The translations under genes and the position numbers were made by a program. This document shows positions 21,412 to 31,190 of a DNA stretch of 64,000 nt, one piece after another (the first letter of the stretch is position 1; every line of letters begins with the position of its first letter). This DNA is from Isochrysis galbana (Eukaryota; Haptophyta; Isochrysidales; Isochrysidaceae). Location: the NCBI GenBank assembly GCA_018136815.1, contig CM030934.1:6681698-6745697 (forward strand), written 5' to 3'. Under the pieces are notes generated by a model. It was not told where the DNA came from. It saw only the letters and a program-made list of their open reading frames with translations, and made no database searches.

Positions 21412-22035
21412 CGATGCGATTATGTGCCAACCGAGCTCCAATGATGTCTGCGGCCGGATTCAACGAGATGTAGGCTGTGTGGGTCTATACATGTGTACGA
21501 GGGAGAGGCCAGCTAACCTTTTTTGTGTCATCTTAAGCGGCTTGCCTCCATTCGGTTCCACTTGGATTGCCATCCCATTCGGTACCACTTTGATGGCCAC
21601 CCCAAAGGCCGCAAAGCGTCCAATCGCCCCGCTGACGTTTCTCGATGAAAAAAGATCGTACTGATTTTTTGCAATAAATAAATAAATAAATAAATTATTA
21701 ATGTTATATCCTAGCCAACCCCACTAGCTAATTGGACACAACTTTTCAGTCCCGGAATCCCGCCATGACTGACGAGCCAGGTGTCCGAGTGGTACCGGGG
21801 GGAGAGGGCATTGCCCCCTCCTCTCGATATTTGTCCTCCCCCCAGTGCATGCACCGACCCTGCGCACCCCAGCACACCCTCTCCTCGAGGCCACGCTGGG
21901 GGAAAACCCCTTTCGGGTGAGCAACAACGCAAGGGGGGGGGGGGGGGGCACTCGTGAGTTTAGGGGTCCAGAGCGCTAATCTCCCTCGCCCGAGCGAGTG
22001 GCCGCGGCGAGCCACGGCCCTTCCCTCCTGGCCCT
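21412..22035. other. Intergenic with (AAAT)n microsatellite and G run
   Basis: It holds AAATAAATAAAT repeats at about 21672-21697, just past the SET gene, and a G run at 21931-21949. No gene recognised. Confidence 0.5.
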
Positions 22036-22044
22036 GGCGCCCCC

Positions 22045-22592
22045 CATCTTCTTTTACCTAAACAAGGCAAGAAGATATGTTAGCACCGGAGGGGGGAGCT
22101 GCCGCTCCTCCCTCCCCTCTCTTTTCCCTCTTCCTCCTCTCTTCCCTGCGGCGGAGGCCCATGGCGCGCGCCTGCGGCCCCACTTCAGGTCCCCAGATGG
22201 CCTGCAGGGGCCTGGGAGCACAGCTCAGGGGGCAGCAGGTGAGGCTGGGGCATGGCCCTGGCCCCTCCTGCCTCTCCCTCGCTGGCGCTCCGCGCCCCTG
22301 CAGGTCGACGGGAGCTGGCTGGGGGGTCCTGATCAGGGGGGCCCAGCGGCCCACGGGCCAGGGGCAGGGGGAGGAGGGGCTGGTCAGAGAGATGGGCAGG
22401 CCACGACGGGCCAGGGCGGGCGAGTCAGGCGGGCCTGTGGGGAGAGGAATGGGCCAGCAGGGCTGGTGCTCCTGGCAAGCCATCAGGCGTGCCAGGAGAG
22501 TGGGTGGATCCTCCCCCATGGCTAGGGAGGAGTGGAGAGAGGGGGGGGCTCGTGACCCCCCATGGGCGAACTAAGTATAAACTTAGTTCTTT
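22045..22592 (-). mobile_element. Family C retroposon copy with palindromic end
   Basis: The right end is CATGGGCGAACTAAGTATAA plus ACTTAGTT (palindrome AACTAAGT..ACTTAGTT at 22571-22590). Inside are CAAGCCATCAGGCGTGCCAG and CTCCCCCATGG blocks shared with 49465-50040. On the minus strand the palindrome is the 5' end. The 3' tail is missing or diverged. Confidence 0.6.
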
Positions 22593-23163
22593 TTGCAATA
22601 TGTACAGGATGCCCCTGAGAACAATATTCGATCGAGTAGGACTTGTGCAAGGGGGGGCTTAAAGGGCACGATAGTGCATAGCGCGTGCCTTGTGTTCGCT
22701 ACTGCGGTCAGGGCTGTCGTGGCCTGCCAGATTTGTACATGGCTAGTGGCAGTAGCAGTACCTACTCTCATGAGAAAATTCATCACCTGTAGGCCTTCCA
22801 TAAATCCTTGAGTCACCCTCCATAAACCCTTGGGTCGATTCCAAAATGGCGCCTCAAGCTGCCTCAAGAATAGTGAGCCTTGGAGGGCTTGGAGCTTGGA
22901 GGGTGGGGAAAGGAGGCATCTGCGGTCCGCCCATGTCTAAGCCCGCTCTTCCCAAGCCCCTATGTAACGCACAAGGAAAGGTTCTCGCATGGCAAGGAGG
23001 TTGGGGAAACAAATGGAGGTGGGGTATCAAGATGGGGTCCCCATGCTGTGAGTATAGCGCGAGTAATAAATACTACTCGTGTCCGGTCCTCTGCCACCTT
23101 AGGACCATTCAACAAGCAAGGAGTGCTCCAATAGCGCGATGTTTCGGCATTATTACCCTGGCT
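22593..23163. other. Intergenic, nothing recognised
   Basis: Short open frames exist on both strands (for example a 94-aa minus frame ending 22583) but I see no family or codon pattern to support one. Confidence 0.35.
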
Positions 23164-24112
23164 TCAATACCCGCCCAGCCGCTCTAGCACAGATGGAATG
23201 CCCAGATTGGTGAGGCACGCGGCCGGCTTCGTATCAATGCCTTCAAGTTTGTAGAAGCCTGCGCTATTGCCTTCTTTCCGCTGTTTCCGCTCCAACCGAA
23301 TAGTCTCGAGCTGTAGATTTCCCAAGGCAGAGATTCTTCGTTGAAACAGTCGGTCCCCCGGATCTGCCGAAGTTCCAAGCCCCATGCCAGTTAAAAATTC
23401 ATCCGCAAAGATGGAGCGGCTGGGTGCCCATGCAAGAATCTCCTCCGCATAGCTGTCAGCAAGCGGTGAGTAAGCTGATCTTCGCGTTGTAAACGACCCT
23501 TCCCCATTCCCTTTCTGTCGTGCAACGGATTGCCTGCTGCCCATAGCACCTCTCTGGGATCTACCTGCTCGCCCACCAGTGCTTGTGGTTGCACCACCAC
23601 AGGAGTGCGTAATGCCATTCACATCAAGACGTAATAGGCGCGCCTTCATTCCACTAACATCAGCATCCTGAGTTGAAGGAAGGGAGGCAGAAGCCTGCGT
23701 GAATGTCCTCAACCGGAAACAGGGAGACGGAAGGCGAGCAAGAATGAGGGAGAGATGGTATCGAATGCCGGCTCGATACGCGGGCTGTAGAGCTTACCAC
23801 TGGCACTACTGCCCCTGCAGTGAGTCCGGCAGCCGGCGGCTCCTTGTGCTTGCGCGACCAGCGCTGCGCTCTCGCCGGTGTCACGTCGAGCACTCGCTCG
23901 GCGGCAGGCTTGCTTGAGCCGATCGACATAGCTTTCTGCCTCATCTGCTGGTACAGCCACTCGTCCCGCGTCCAGCACTGCTCCTGATAATCCTCTAGCT
24001 CCGCGATCAGTCCTTCACACTGCTTCGCCACATGACGATAGGCCACGAGGTGCACGAGCAGGCTGAGCGCGGCCTGGACCTCGGCTTCGACCCCAGCGCC
24101 CATTTGGCTCAT
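23164..24112 (-). CDS. Two-exon hypothetical protein (281 aa)
   Basis: Proposed exons are 24112-23798 and 23694-23164, with a 103-nt intron (donor GTG|GTAAGC, acceptor ACGCAG|GC) that preserves phase. The N-terminal ~65 aa are helical (EAEVQAALSLLVHLVAYRH, then LIAELEDYQEQCWTRDEW), likely coiled coil. The rest is Ser/Arg-rich and ends in a compact segment (GNLQLETIRLERKQRKEGN). No known domain is recognised. A pyrimidine-rich tract precedes the ATG (24113-24230), as at other genes here. Intron and start are good guesses without transcript data. Confidence 0.55.
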
Positions 24113-24289
24113 CAGAGAGGACGCCGCGGGCTCCCTGCCTCTCTCTCGCCCTCGGATGGGGGAGGGGAGGGGTGGGGGTGGGGGTGGGGTGGGGGGACTA
24201 CCGGCGGCGAAACCGCAAGCAGCGCCTCCTACCGCTCCCAGTCCTTTCGCATGAATTCATAGAGTAGAGGCTGGCTATTAGAGTTTTCT

Positions 24290-24455
24290 TGTCTGTGCTG
24301 TTTTAATCCTAGTACTGCGGGCCCGAAGCCCTCGACGGCAACGGAGCCCCTACCCCGAGATGGGGGAGTGCGCGGTTCGGGCATGGCTCGTCCGGTGTAT
24401 GTGGCTAGGTATGCTAGCCAACAAGATGCTCTTCAAGACTATTAAATTTTTAACA
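24290..24455 (+). repeat. Family B dispersed repeat
   Basis: It contains TTTTAATCCTAGTACTG, CGGCAACGGAGCCCC, GCATGGCTCGTCCGGTGT and GCTAGCCAACAAGATGCTC, then AAGACTATTAAATTTTT. This ending resembles the family A tail. Confidence 0.65.
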
Positions 24456-25345
24456 AATGTTTATGGGTCGCGGCGCGGCAAAGGACAAAGGACAAAGGAC
24501 AAAGGCAAAGGACAAAGGACAAAGGACAAAGGAACGGGACTAGGACTAGCGCTCACTCAAGACAAGACAGGACTCCCTGCCGCGGCAAGCGCAAGCACCC
24601 TTCCCCCTTATGCCACCCAGCTCTTCACTAGCTTTCTACCTGCGCTAGCTGGAGCGCCCCTCCCTCCACACTCAGACAACCCCCTACGCGCAGGATCCTG
24701 TTCTGGTCTCGCAGGCAAGGGGGCCTAATTAATGGGAGGGAGAGGAGCAACTCCTCAGAGAGGAGCTGTGGGGAAGGAGATGTCTGAGTGGGGGCGCTAT
24801 ACCCTTGCGCTAGGCATGGGCAGCGACGCCGCCTCAAGACATGTCCTCCCTCTTGTCACTTGTCTTGAGTCGAAATTTTTGGTGCTTGAAACAGAGGGCG
24901 AGGGGGTTTGTGCTTCTTGGTTCTTGGGTTGGTTGTAGTTGGAAGACGGAGTGGGAGAGGGAGTGAAGTGTTGGAAGAGGGCCCAAGGCAGGGCACTGAG
25001 TTGTAGGTTGTAGGTAATTGTGGCCCACAAGAGTGGGGTGAAAACGTGAAGTGTATCAACATGGGTCTTGAGTTGAAATTTTGAAATTTTTGGTGCTTTG
25101 AACAGAGGGCGAGGGGGTTCGTGCTGTTTGGGTTGGTTCTAGAGGGAAGGGAGAGTGGGAGAAGGAGTGAAGTGTTGAAGGAGGGCCCAAGGGGCAGGGC
25201 ACTGAGTTGTATGTAGGTAATTGTGGCCCACAAGAGTGGGGTGAAAACGTGAAGTGTATCAAAACATGGGTCTTGAGTTGAAATTTTTGGTGCTTTGAAC
25301 AGAGGGCGAGGGGCGAGGGGGTTCATCCATAGTCCATAGGGCTCA
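24440..25345 (-). repeat. Inverted partner of the 2.7-3.9 kb repeat, with ~198-bp minisatellite
   Basis: From left to right: TTTTTAACAAA, TTATGGGTCGCGGCGCGG, an (AAAGGAC)n microsatellite (24479-24533), the segment matching 3540-3870 in reverse, then about 2.5 units of the ~198-bp repeat (24860-25330). Each unit has GTGGCCCACAAGAGTGGGGT and AGTTGAAATTTTTGGTGCTT. Confidence 0.7.
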
Positions 25346-25999
25346 TGGTGTCCGCGGCGCTGCCGTCCCCTTCCGAGGGTTTTGTGCGGCTAGTACTTTG
25401 TGTTGACCCTTTCTTGTGTTGGTGTTCGTTGTGTTTGGCCTCTTGGGCCGGTGTTGCGTGTGTCGTCCGCCCGCCTGACTGAGGCGCGCTTGCCTACCCA
25501 TCCTTTGGCGTCGTTGGAGAGCGTCCCTCCCGTGCCGTCTCCTCTGTTGCTCCTGTCCCCCGTATTGGGGGCCCAAGTCTGCTCCATGCTCACCACAATG
25601 TTTTGATGCGACATTCCCCCATTGGGGTCTTGTCTGAGATGGTGCCGGGCCAGCCCCTCGCCCCTCGTGCCGGAGCACGAGGGCGGTACCGCGGCTGTGT
25701 AGGGTCCCGGCCCGGAGGCCTACCCTCGTGGAGCGTCGCCCTCTGTTGTGGTGTGGCTGGTGTGGCTGTGGGGTGTGATGTCGGTGTGCTGCATGCTGGC
25801 TGTTGCCAGCATGCAGGGTGTGGGCTCGCTGCTCGCTGTTCTCGGTGATGCGCGGGCGAGGCCCGCTGGCTCCGGCGCCCACCCGGTTGGGGGGGTCGTC
25901 TTGGCGCGGTCGCTTCGGCGACAGCGGCGTGTTCTGCATTGCTTCGTCCATCGCGGCGAGGGCCGCGGCATCGAGGGAGGGAGGCGGCGCGCGCTCCAT
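25343..25999 (-). CDS. Possible transposon ORF (Gly/Arg/His-rich), uncertain
   Basis: A 218-aa frame beginning MERAPPPSLDAAALAAMDEA with a basic NLS-like stretch (SPKRPRQDD), immediately 5' of the minisatellite repeat on the same strand. The copy at 2767 also starts MERA before its minisatellite. It may be the ORF1-like N-terminus of that element. No zinc knuckle or RNA-binding domain is visible. Confidence 0.25.
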   Translation of the reverse strand: MERAPPPSLDAAALAAMDEAMQNTPLSPKRPRQDDPPNRVGAGASGPRPRITENSEQRAHTLHAGNSQHAAHRHHTPQPHQPHHNRGRRSTRVGLRAGTLHSRGTALVLRHEGRGAGPAPSQTRPQWGNVASKHCGEHGADLGPQYGGQEQQRRRHGRDALQRRQRMGRQARLSQAGGRHTQHRPKRPNTTNTNTRKGQHKVLAAQNPRKGTAAPRTP

Positions 26000-26009
26000 G
26001 ACCCTATTA

Positions 26010-26297
26010 GTTTACTGATAGTTGCCTTGGCTGAAGAAGAAGTGGAGGCGGAGATGCGAGCGCAGGTGCGAAGCCGCAGGCGGAAGACGGAGGAGATGAC
26101 GGTAGCCAAGCTGTGGGGCGCCAAGCAGCTGTAGTAGCCTATCCCCTATGTTTATGAGAGTGAGTGTGAGTGCCATTACTTGCTCCTAGACAATTAACAA
26201 TCGCATTGACAAATACAACGATGGCAATGACAATGTAGCTGTTTATGGTCTCCGGCTGGGGATTATGATCTCCGGCTGAGGCTCGTTGCCGCAAGGC
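26010..26297 (+). mobile_element. 3' end of a plus-strand element related to 6540-6820
   Basis: The frame ends at 26134 with a charged C-terminus (ALAEEEVEAEMRAQVRSRRR). The following UTR has GCATTGACAAAT and TTTATGGTCTCC, as at 6735-6790. The copy continues at 27191-27287 after the inserted LINE, ending GAGAATATTAAGAAGTTTTTT. Confidence 0.5.
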
Positions 26298-26312
26298 AAG
26301 TGTGATGGTACA

Positions 26313-27175
26313 AAAAAAACTTTTTAATATTCTCGCCTCGCACGTGGCACTGGAAGACACTCACGAAGCCACGCCCTTTCTCCTCCCTCTCCCTCACTCC
26401 CTGCCTTGCGGCAACTCCCCTCGTGCTCTACTTAGGGGCCCGGGTCGTTTGGGGGGTCCGAGCCAAGCGGGGTGCACCTGTCCCCAACGGCCAACGGAAT
26501 GTTCTCGCCTCCCTTCTGTTCCGTTGAGTGACCTGCCTATACTGAAAGTGCTACGGGGTGTCGGGGTGTCGTCGTACTAATGTGTACGACCGTTCGTCCG
26601 GTATGTCCGTAGTTATGATCGGTCGCCAGTCCTGTCATTCGGTCGGAGCGGGTTGTCGCGTCTTTTCATGCGAGCCTCTCTGCTAAGTAAGCCAAGAGCT
26701 TTTGCTACGAGGCCGAATTCTTTACTTAGTTGTAGCCTATCTTTCACTTTCTGTGCACGCGATCTCTTAGCAGTAGGCGTGTGTTTTGTAAGGGCGTCTA
26801 TCTATGGTTTCGAATATCTTTTTCGTCGCGGGGCACCATGCTAGATGGCACGAGTCCTCTCGGTGGCCGTGGCACAGTCTGCATTTGTCTATCGGGCTAT
26901 CCGGGAATCTGTTTCTGGTGCCGATCCTTCTGTGCGTAATATGTTTGAAGTGTAGGTGTTTATCCGTGTGTTTTAGCAACGGCATTGTGTATAGTCTAGC
27001 TATGTGTTTCCATTCCTCTTTCGTGATGCTCAGTCTATTCTCCCACGCGGACCTCGCCGCTTGTGGGACGTTTTTCCGAGTTGTTTTAATCACTTCTTTG
27101 GTGATGTCGGAGACGGTGATCGCGTCTAGCGCGACCCTTCCTTTTCGTATGGCGTACTCATCCGCCAGAGGGTAT
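26313..27175 (-). mobile_element. 5'-truncated LINE insertion with perfect 15-bp target-site duplication
   Basis: AAGTGTGATGGTACA occurs at 26298-26312 and 27176-27190. Between them, on the minus strand, lies the C-terminal LINE region beginning YPLADEYAIRK. It continues with HLHFKHITHRR and CRLCHGHREDSCHLAWC, the same CX2CX8HX3C knuckle as in 14748-16568. A broken frame and a 3' UTR follow, ending GAGAATATTAAAAAGTTTTTTT. The 3' end is a T run, not poly(A). The insertion split an older tail copy. It is truncated and frameshifted, hence dead. Confidence 0.85.
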
Positions 27176-27190
27176 AAGTGTGATGGTACA

Positions 27191-27287
27191 TCTGATGGTA
27201 TGATAAGGGATGCGGGCGCGGCTGCAAGCTAGTTGTGCATTGTGCAAAGCCGCGTGCGCGGCGAGAATATTAAGAAGTTTTTTATGA
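27191..27287 (+). repeat. Older family A tail, right half after LINE insertion
   Basis: It continues the sequence interrupted at 26297 (GCCGCAAGGC...) and ends GCGGCGAGAATATTAAGAAG plus TTTTTT at 27287. Confidence 0.65.
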
Positions 27288-27356
27288 TCATAAATTGACT
27301 ATGGACATTTGATGGCTCAACTTGAGTCTGCCCCATAATCGACGGAACGTGACCTC
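27288..27356 (-). mobile_element. DNA-transposon terminal fragment (GTTCCGTC family)
   Basis: On the minus strand, GGTCACGTTCCGTCGATTAT then GAGCCATCAAATGTCCATAG matches 17322-17382. The tail at 27287 interrupts it. Confidence 0.55.
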
Positions 27357-27873
27357 GTGTCTCATGTGGCTTGGAGTGTTATTGCAAGATTGCAAGGCCT
27401 GTGCCAGTAGCAGCACTAACGCTCAATAAAATAATAGCAAATCACGTCGCTTCTATACGGCACACCATCAACCCTTAATCAATCCCAGTCGCATTCAAAA
27501 ACCAAAAAAAGTTCACATCCTGCTCACGAACACTGGCATAGCATGTTGCATCATGTCCTCCACCTCTCACACCACGATAGATACTGACAAGTGAGCTCAC
27601 CATGATCGCAGCTAAACGATGACATTATGTGCGCGCGACGATCATGAATTGGTCGACACGATGTTCAAATGTGCACCCGTGGCAAATGGGGAAGCTTGCC
27701 TCCAGAAAGTGGGTCAAATGGGGCCCAAGTGAAATGATTACACTCAAATCAGTCAGTGCTCTACAAATGGCGTTTCTGCACTGCCAGTGATGGCTGCCCC
27801 CTTGAATACCATTGAAGGCATTGCAGTTGAGAAGACGAGAAGGCCACTGTGATGATCGCGACACTGATCATCC
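27357..27873. other. Intergenic, 3' of HPRT
   Basis: Moderate-GC sequence with no recognised gene. It is likely the 3' UTR and downstream region of the minus-strand HPRT gene. Confidence 0.4.
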
Positions 27874-28685
27874 TCATTTGGCATAGAATTTGATGCCCTC
27901 CTCATTCATGACGCAAATGTGGATGAGCTCACGAAATGCTTCATTGTAGTCGAGCCCATATCCAACCACGAAGTGATCTGGAATGCTGAAGCCAATGAAA
28001 TCGCCAATAAGACCGTTCGACTTTGGGGTGCGCTTCTGTAGCAGTGTACACGTCTTGACGGAGAGAGGTCCGTACCCTTGGAGCATGGGAATGAGTTTAG
28101 CCATCGAGTGGCCCGTGTCAATGATGTCCTCAACGACGATGACATTCTTGCCCTTCAAGACTGTTAGGTCGGCACCTACCGCTGTAATGGACGCTTGACC
28201 CGTCGATTCTGTGCCTGAGTACGACGACACTCTGATCCATAGGAATGGATGCAGATGGAGTGAGGAGAAATTGGAGCTAAACTGCTTGACCATGTGGTGC
28301 CCATGCAGGAAGACACGGCCGATCACAGTCTTGGCGCACGCGAGGCGTTGGAGCTGTACCTGACAAAATCGAAGCCTATGGGCGCCTGACGTATATTTTG
28401 GGCGGCAAGGAGTTTGCGCAGTGCATCGTGAAGGTCAGAGAAGAACTCGTGCGCCCCCTTGAGCACAACAAGCAAATGGAGAGGCGGCGCTCCAGGAGAT
28501 GCAAAGTCATACGAGGCATAGATGTCTGCGGCGAGCTTGTCGACGCGGTCGCGGATGAGCCCGTTGGGAAGCATGATCGAGCCGACATGCGGCTTATAGT
28601 GTGTCGGCACCACAAAGTGCTCAAGAGACCAGCGGGGCGCATCGTCTGGCACGACCACGCAGCCGGGGTGTGGAGAGGAACTCAT
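27874..28685 (-). CDS. HPRT: Hypoxanthine-guanine phosphoribosyltransferase
   Basis: A purine-salvage enzyme that converts hypoxanthine or guanine plus PRPP to IMP or GMP, normally cytosolic. Proposed exons are 28685-28360 and 28231-27874, with a 128-nt intron (GTCAG|GTACAG, GGATCAG|AG) restoring FDFVR|VSSYSG, equivalent to the flexible-loop entry of the family. The product is about 227 aa, a normal length. Motifs: the LKGAHEFF loop, the PRPP-binding VIVVEDIIDTGHS, KRTPKS, and the base-binding FVVGYGLDYNE near the C-terminus. All look intact. The ATG at 28685 is chosen because homology begins soon after (CVVVPDD) and the region upstream is (GA)n. Confidence 0.93.
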
Positions 28686-28729
28686 CGGCAAGAGCCCGCA
28701 GACGATGACTACTCTCTAGTACAGGGGGG

Positions 28730-28762
28730 AAGAGAGAGAGTGTGTCAGAGGGGGGGGAGGAG

Positions 28763-28825
<63 letters not shown>

Positions 28826-28863
28826 GAGAGAGAGGGGGGGGGGGGGGGAGAGAGAGAGAGAGG

Positions 28864-28894
<31 letters not shown>

Positions 28895-28918
28895 AGGGAG
28901 AGGGAGAGAGAGATAAGG
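28730..28918 (-). repeat. (GA)n microsatellite upstream of HPRT
   Basis: A GA tract with a G run at ~28829-28848 on the plus strand, hence CT-rich on the HPRT coding strand. Likely leader or promoter sequence. Long frames of Ser-Leu or Arg-Glu here are artefacts. Confidence 0.8.
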
Positions 28919-29262
28919 GGGAGGAAACGGATAAGTTTTGACCCGCATAATACTTGAGTATGTCGAGAGTGAGGGGTGATGAGAGAAGGGCGAAGAGGAA
29001 GAGGGAGGGGGGGGGTGGGCGAGTGGTCCGCCCTTTTCCGCCTTCCCGCCCCGTGGGAGATGAGATTGGCGATGACAAAAATAGAGATGGATGGTGTAGA
29101 CAAGGGTGATAGAAGGGGGCGAAAAAACAAACAAACTTTTGAAGATGTCTGCTGCTATTTTAGTCTACTGCTACTGCTACCAGCCTCGTCCCTCAATGAC
29201 TCCCCTTCCGACTGTGCAGATCTGCCCACTTCCTCTTTTCATCCTTCCCCCTGTCGCCCGTC
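28919..29262. other. Intergenic between HPRT upstream tract and repeats
   Basis: Purine-rich, then mixed sequence. No gene recognised. Confidence 0.35.
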
Positions 29263-29315
29263 GTAGCCCGGTCACACATTGTGGGGGTGCGGAGGGCACC
29301 AGCTACAATGGGTAT
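29263..29315 (+). repeat. Family E short repeat
   Basis: It contains TAGCCCGGTCA and GGGGTGCGGAGGGCACCA, also present at 63726-63776. Confidence 0.6.
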
Positions 29316-29321
29316 TATGTA

Positions 29322-29760
29322 TAATAAACCTTTTAATAGTCTCACCGCACACGCGGCCGTGCTGGACCCTCTCTCTGCTTTCTTCTCACGCAGCAAAAAC
29401 TTCCTACACCCCCACTCCGCCGGCACTTCCCCCCCCGCCATCAGGCGACTCCCCCTGTGCACTACTAGGGGGATAGGGTTGAAGGGCTTAGATTTAGATA
29501 TGGTCCGGTGGCCCGCGCCCCCCCCCCCCCCCCCCGGTGATCGTTCCCCCTTTCCTCCTGTGTCTCCGGGTGTCTGGGTGGGCGGCGGCCTCGGTCCCGA
29601 CTTATCCTGTAAAGCGCGGGACTTCCAATTTTTCGGTGGGCGGAGCTCAGCGAGAGCTCCCCCCATCCCCTTCTCCGCGCGCTCTCTCCCCTTTCTTGCG
29701 GCCTACGGCAGGCATCCAGCTTCCTGTTGGCGACTTGGCGACCCTGTCAGAGCAAGGCTC
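29322..29760 (-). mobile_element. Family C retroposon copy, 3' part
   Basis: It starts with the reverse of the family A tail (AACCTTTTAATAGTCTCACC), then GGCGACTCCCCCTGTGCAC, a C run and CGGTGATCGTTCCCCC, then GTCCCGACTTATCCTGTAAA. The order is the same as the reverse complement of 49870-50242. Confidence 0.6.
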
Positions 29761-30733
29761 ATCTCACTCTTGGAGATTGCCTGCGAGGGCGCGCCGGCAG
29801 CTAGCGCCGAATGCGGTTCTTGGTGGGAGCTCATGGAGCTTTCCTCGGGGGTGACTACGGGCATGGTGATCGACGCACGACGTACGACACACGGAGGGCG
29901 CGGAAGTGTGGAAGGAGGCTTGTGAGAGGTGGTGGCAGGCGACTGGGGGTGGCTCAGGCGCGTGCTTGACTTGTATTGACTCGTTGACTCGAAGTATAGA
30001 CTCGGGAACTCGGGGGGACTCGCTTGGGAACACGGTGGGCCTCGCCGAAGTTGCTACAAAAAGCTCGAGGACACCGAGCCACACGAAACTAACCCAAACG
30101 GGGCGAAAACTAACCACACCTGGACGGACGGCCAGGCGTCGGCACCAGGGCAACTCAGCAACGCGCAGACATGCGACAGAGGGGAGGCCGACACAACGAG
30201 GGCAGATCTCGTTGGGGAGATATGACCGATAGATGAGAGAAGACAACAGACGGTCACGGAACATTTGATGACATCAAGAGAAGGTAAGTAAGAGGGCTGG
30301 AGGCGACGGACGGCACGCCGAGGGAAAGAACCTGCCGCGGGGGGGGGGGGGCGAGGGACCGAGGGCACGGCGGGGCAGCGTGGGAGGGCGCGAGGCCAAT
30401 CTCGGAGCGAGATCGCTTCCTTTCCCTCGCGGAGCGCGGAGAGACCCCCCACGAGATATCTTGGGACCGGAGAACGTTTTGGACAAAACTTCCTGCCGTC
30501 GGCCGAGGAGAGGCGGACGGAGAGAGAGAGAGAGAGAGTCTCGCAGAGCGACTGCAGAACGAGAAGTCGAAGTCATGCCGGTTTATTACCTTAAACGAGC
30601 CAACAATTATAGTAACAGCAAAAACAAAATTCGAATCGCAAATTTCGAGACCAAAATCTGCAAACCTGGACTTGAGACCATGGGGAATCCGAATCTGTGT
30701 GTCTTGTGCGTCAGTGGCAACACGGGGAACTGT
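29761..30733. other. Intergenic, nothing recognised
   Basis: GC-rich sequence with a G run (30339-30350) and a short (GA)n (30521-30538). No supported gene. Confidence 0.35.
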
Positions 30734-31047
30734 TCAATTGTAATTGTGAGCGCGTACCTTACACGAATATTCATGCCTATGTCGCATCCGCGATCGACTT
30801 CCGACTTCCGACCTTAGGCGTCTTCGAGCCCAGTCGTTCTTGTTGCCGACGAGCGCTGAGCCAGCCATCACCTGCGTACGGTGCTCGAGCCAGAAGCCGC
30901 GCGCCGTCTCCGTCTCGGTCTGCAGCACAAGCCCCGTCCACTCGGGCCCCGTCCGGTTGCTGGCGATGGGCAGCAGGTCGAGCGGCGCGTGGTGCACCGG
31001 GACTTTGATGGCCCGCACCTTCGGGCGAACTAAGTATAAACTTAGTT
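30734..31047 (-). CDS. Coding-like fragment abutting a family C palindromic end
   Basis: The minus-strand frame reads KVRAIKVPVHHAPLDLLPIA and GPEWTGLVLQTETETARGFW, which has ordinary protein composition. It begins right beside the palindrome AACTAAGT..ACTTAGTT at 31028-31047, the 5' end of the family C retroposon. I do not recognise the family. It could be a host exon carried by the element, or an exon the element landed beside. Confidence 0.3.
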
Positions 31048-31190
31048 GAATAGCAAGACCCCCCAAAAAAGAATATGTGCCTTACTTGTATTTGGTTCAT
31101 AGGGAAATCGCGCACATCGCACGGACGGGCGAAAGGGAAGAAAACGAAGCGGAATTATTAGCATGATGTGGACGTGCCACACACACGCAG

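Noticed and set aside
22058-22574. Open frames on both strands in 22.0-22.6 kb
   Set aside because: They lie inside a dispersed family C retroposon shared with 49.5-50.0 kb, with no conserved protein.
22571-22590. Helitron 3' hairpin
   Set aside because: The palindrome lacks the expected downstream CTRR end, and the full element at 49465 has a 15-bp target duplication, which Helitrons do not make.
26804-27232. Plus-strand ORF over the LINE relic
   Set aside because: Shadow of the minus-strand LINE coding region, which has the zinc knuckle.
28716-29134. Ser/Leu- and Arg/Glu-repeat proteins
   Set aside because: Six-frame translation of a (GA)n microsatellite.
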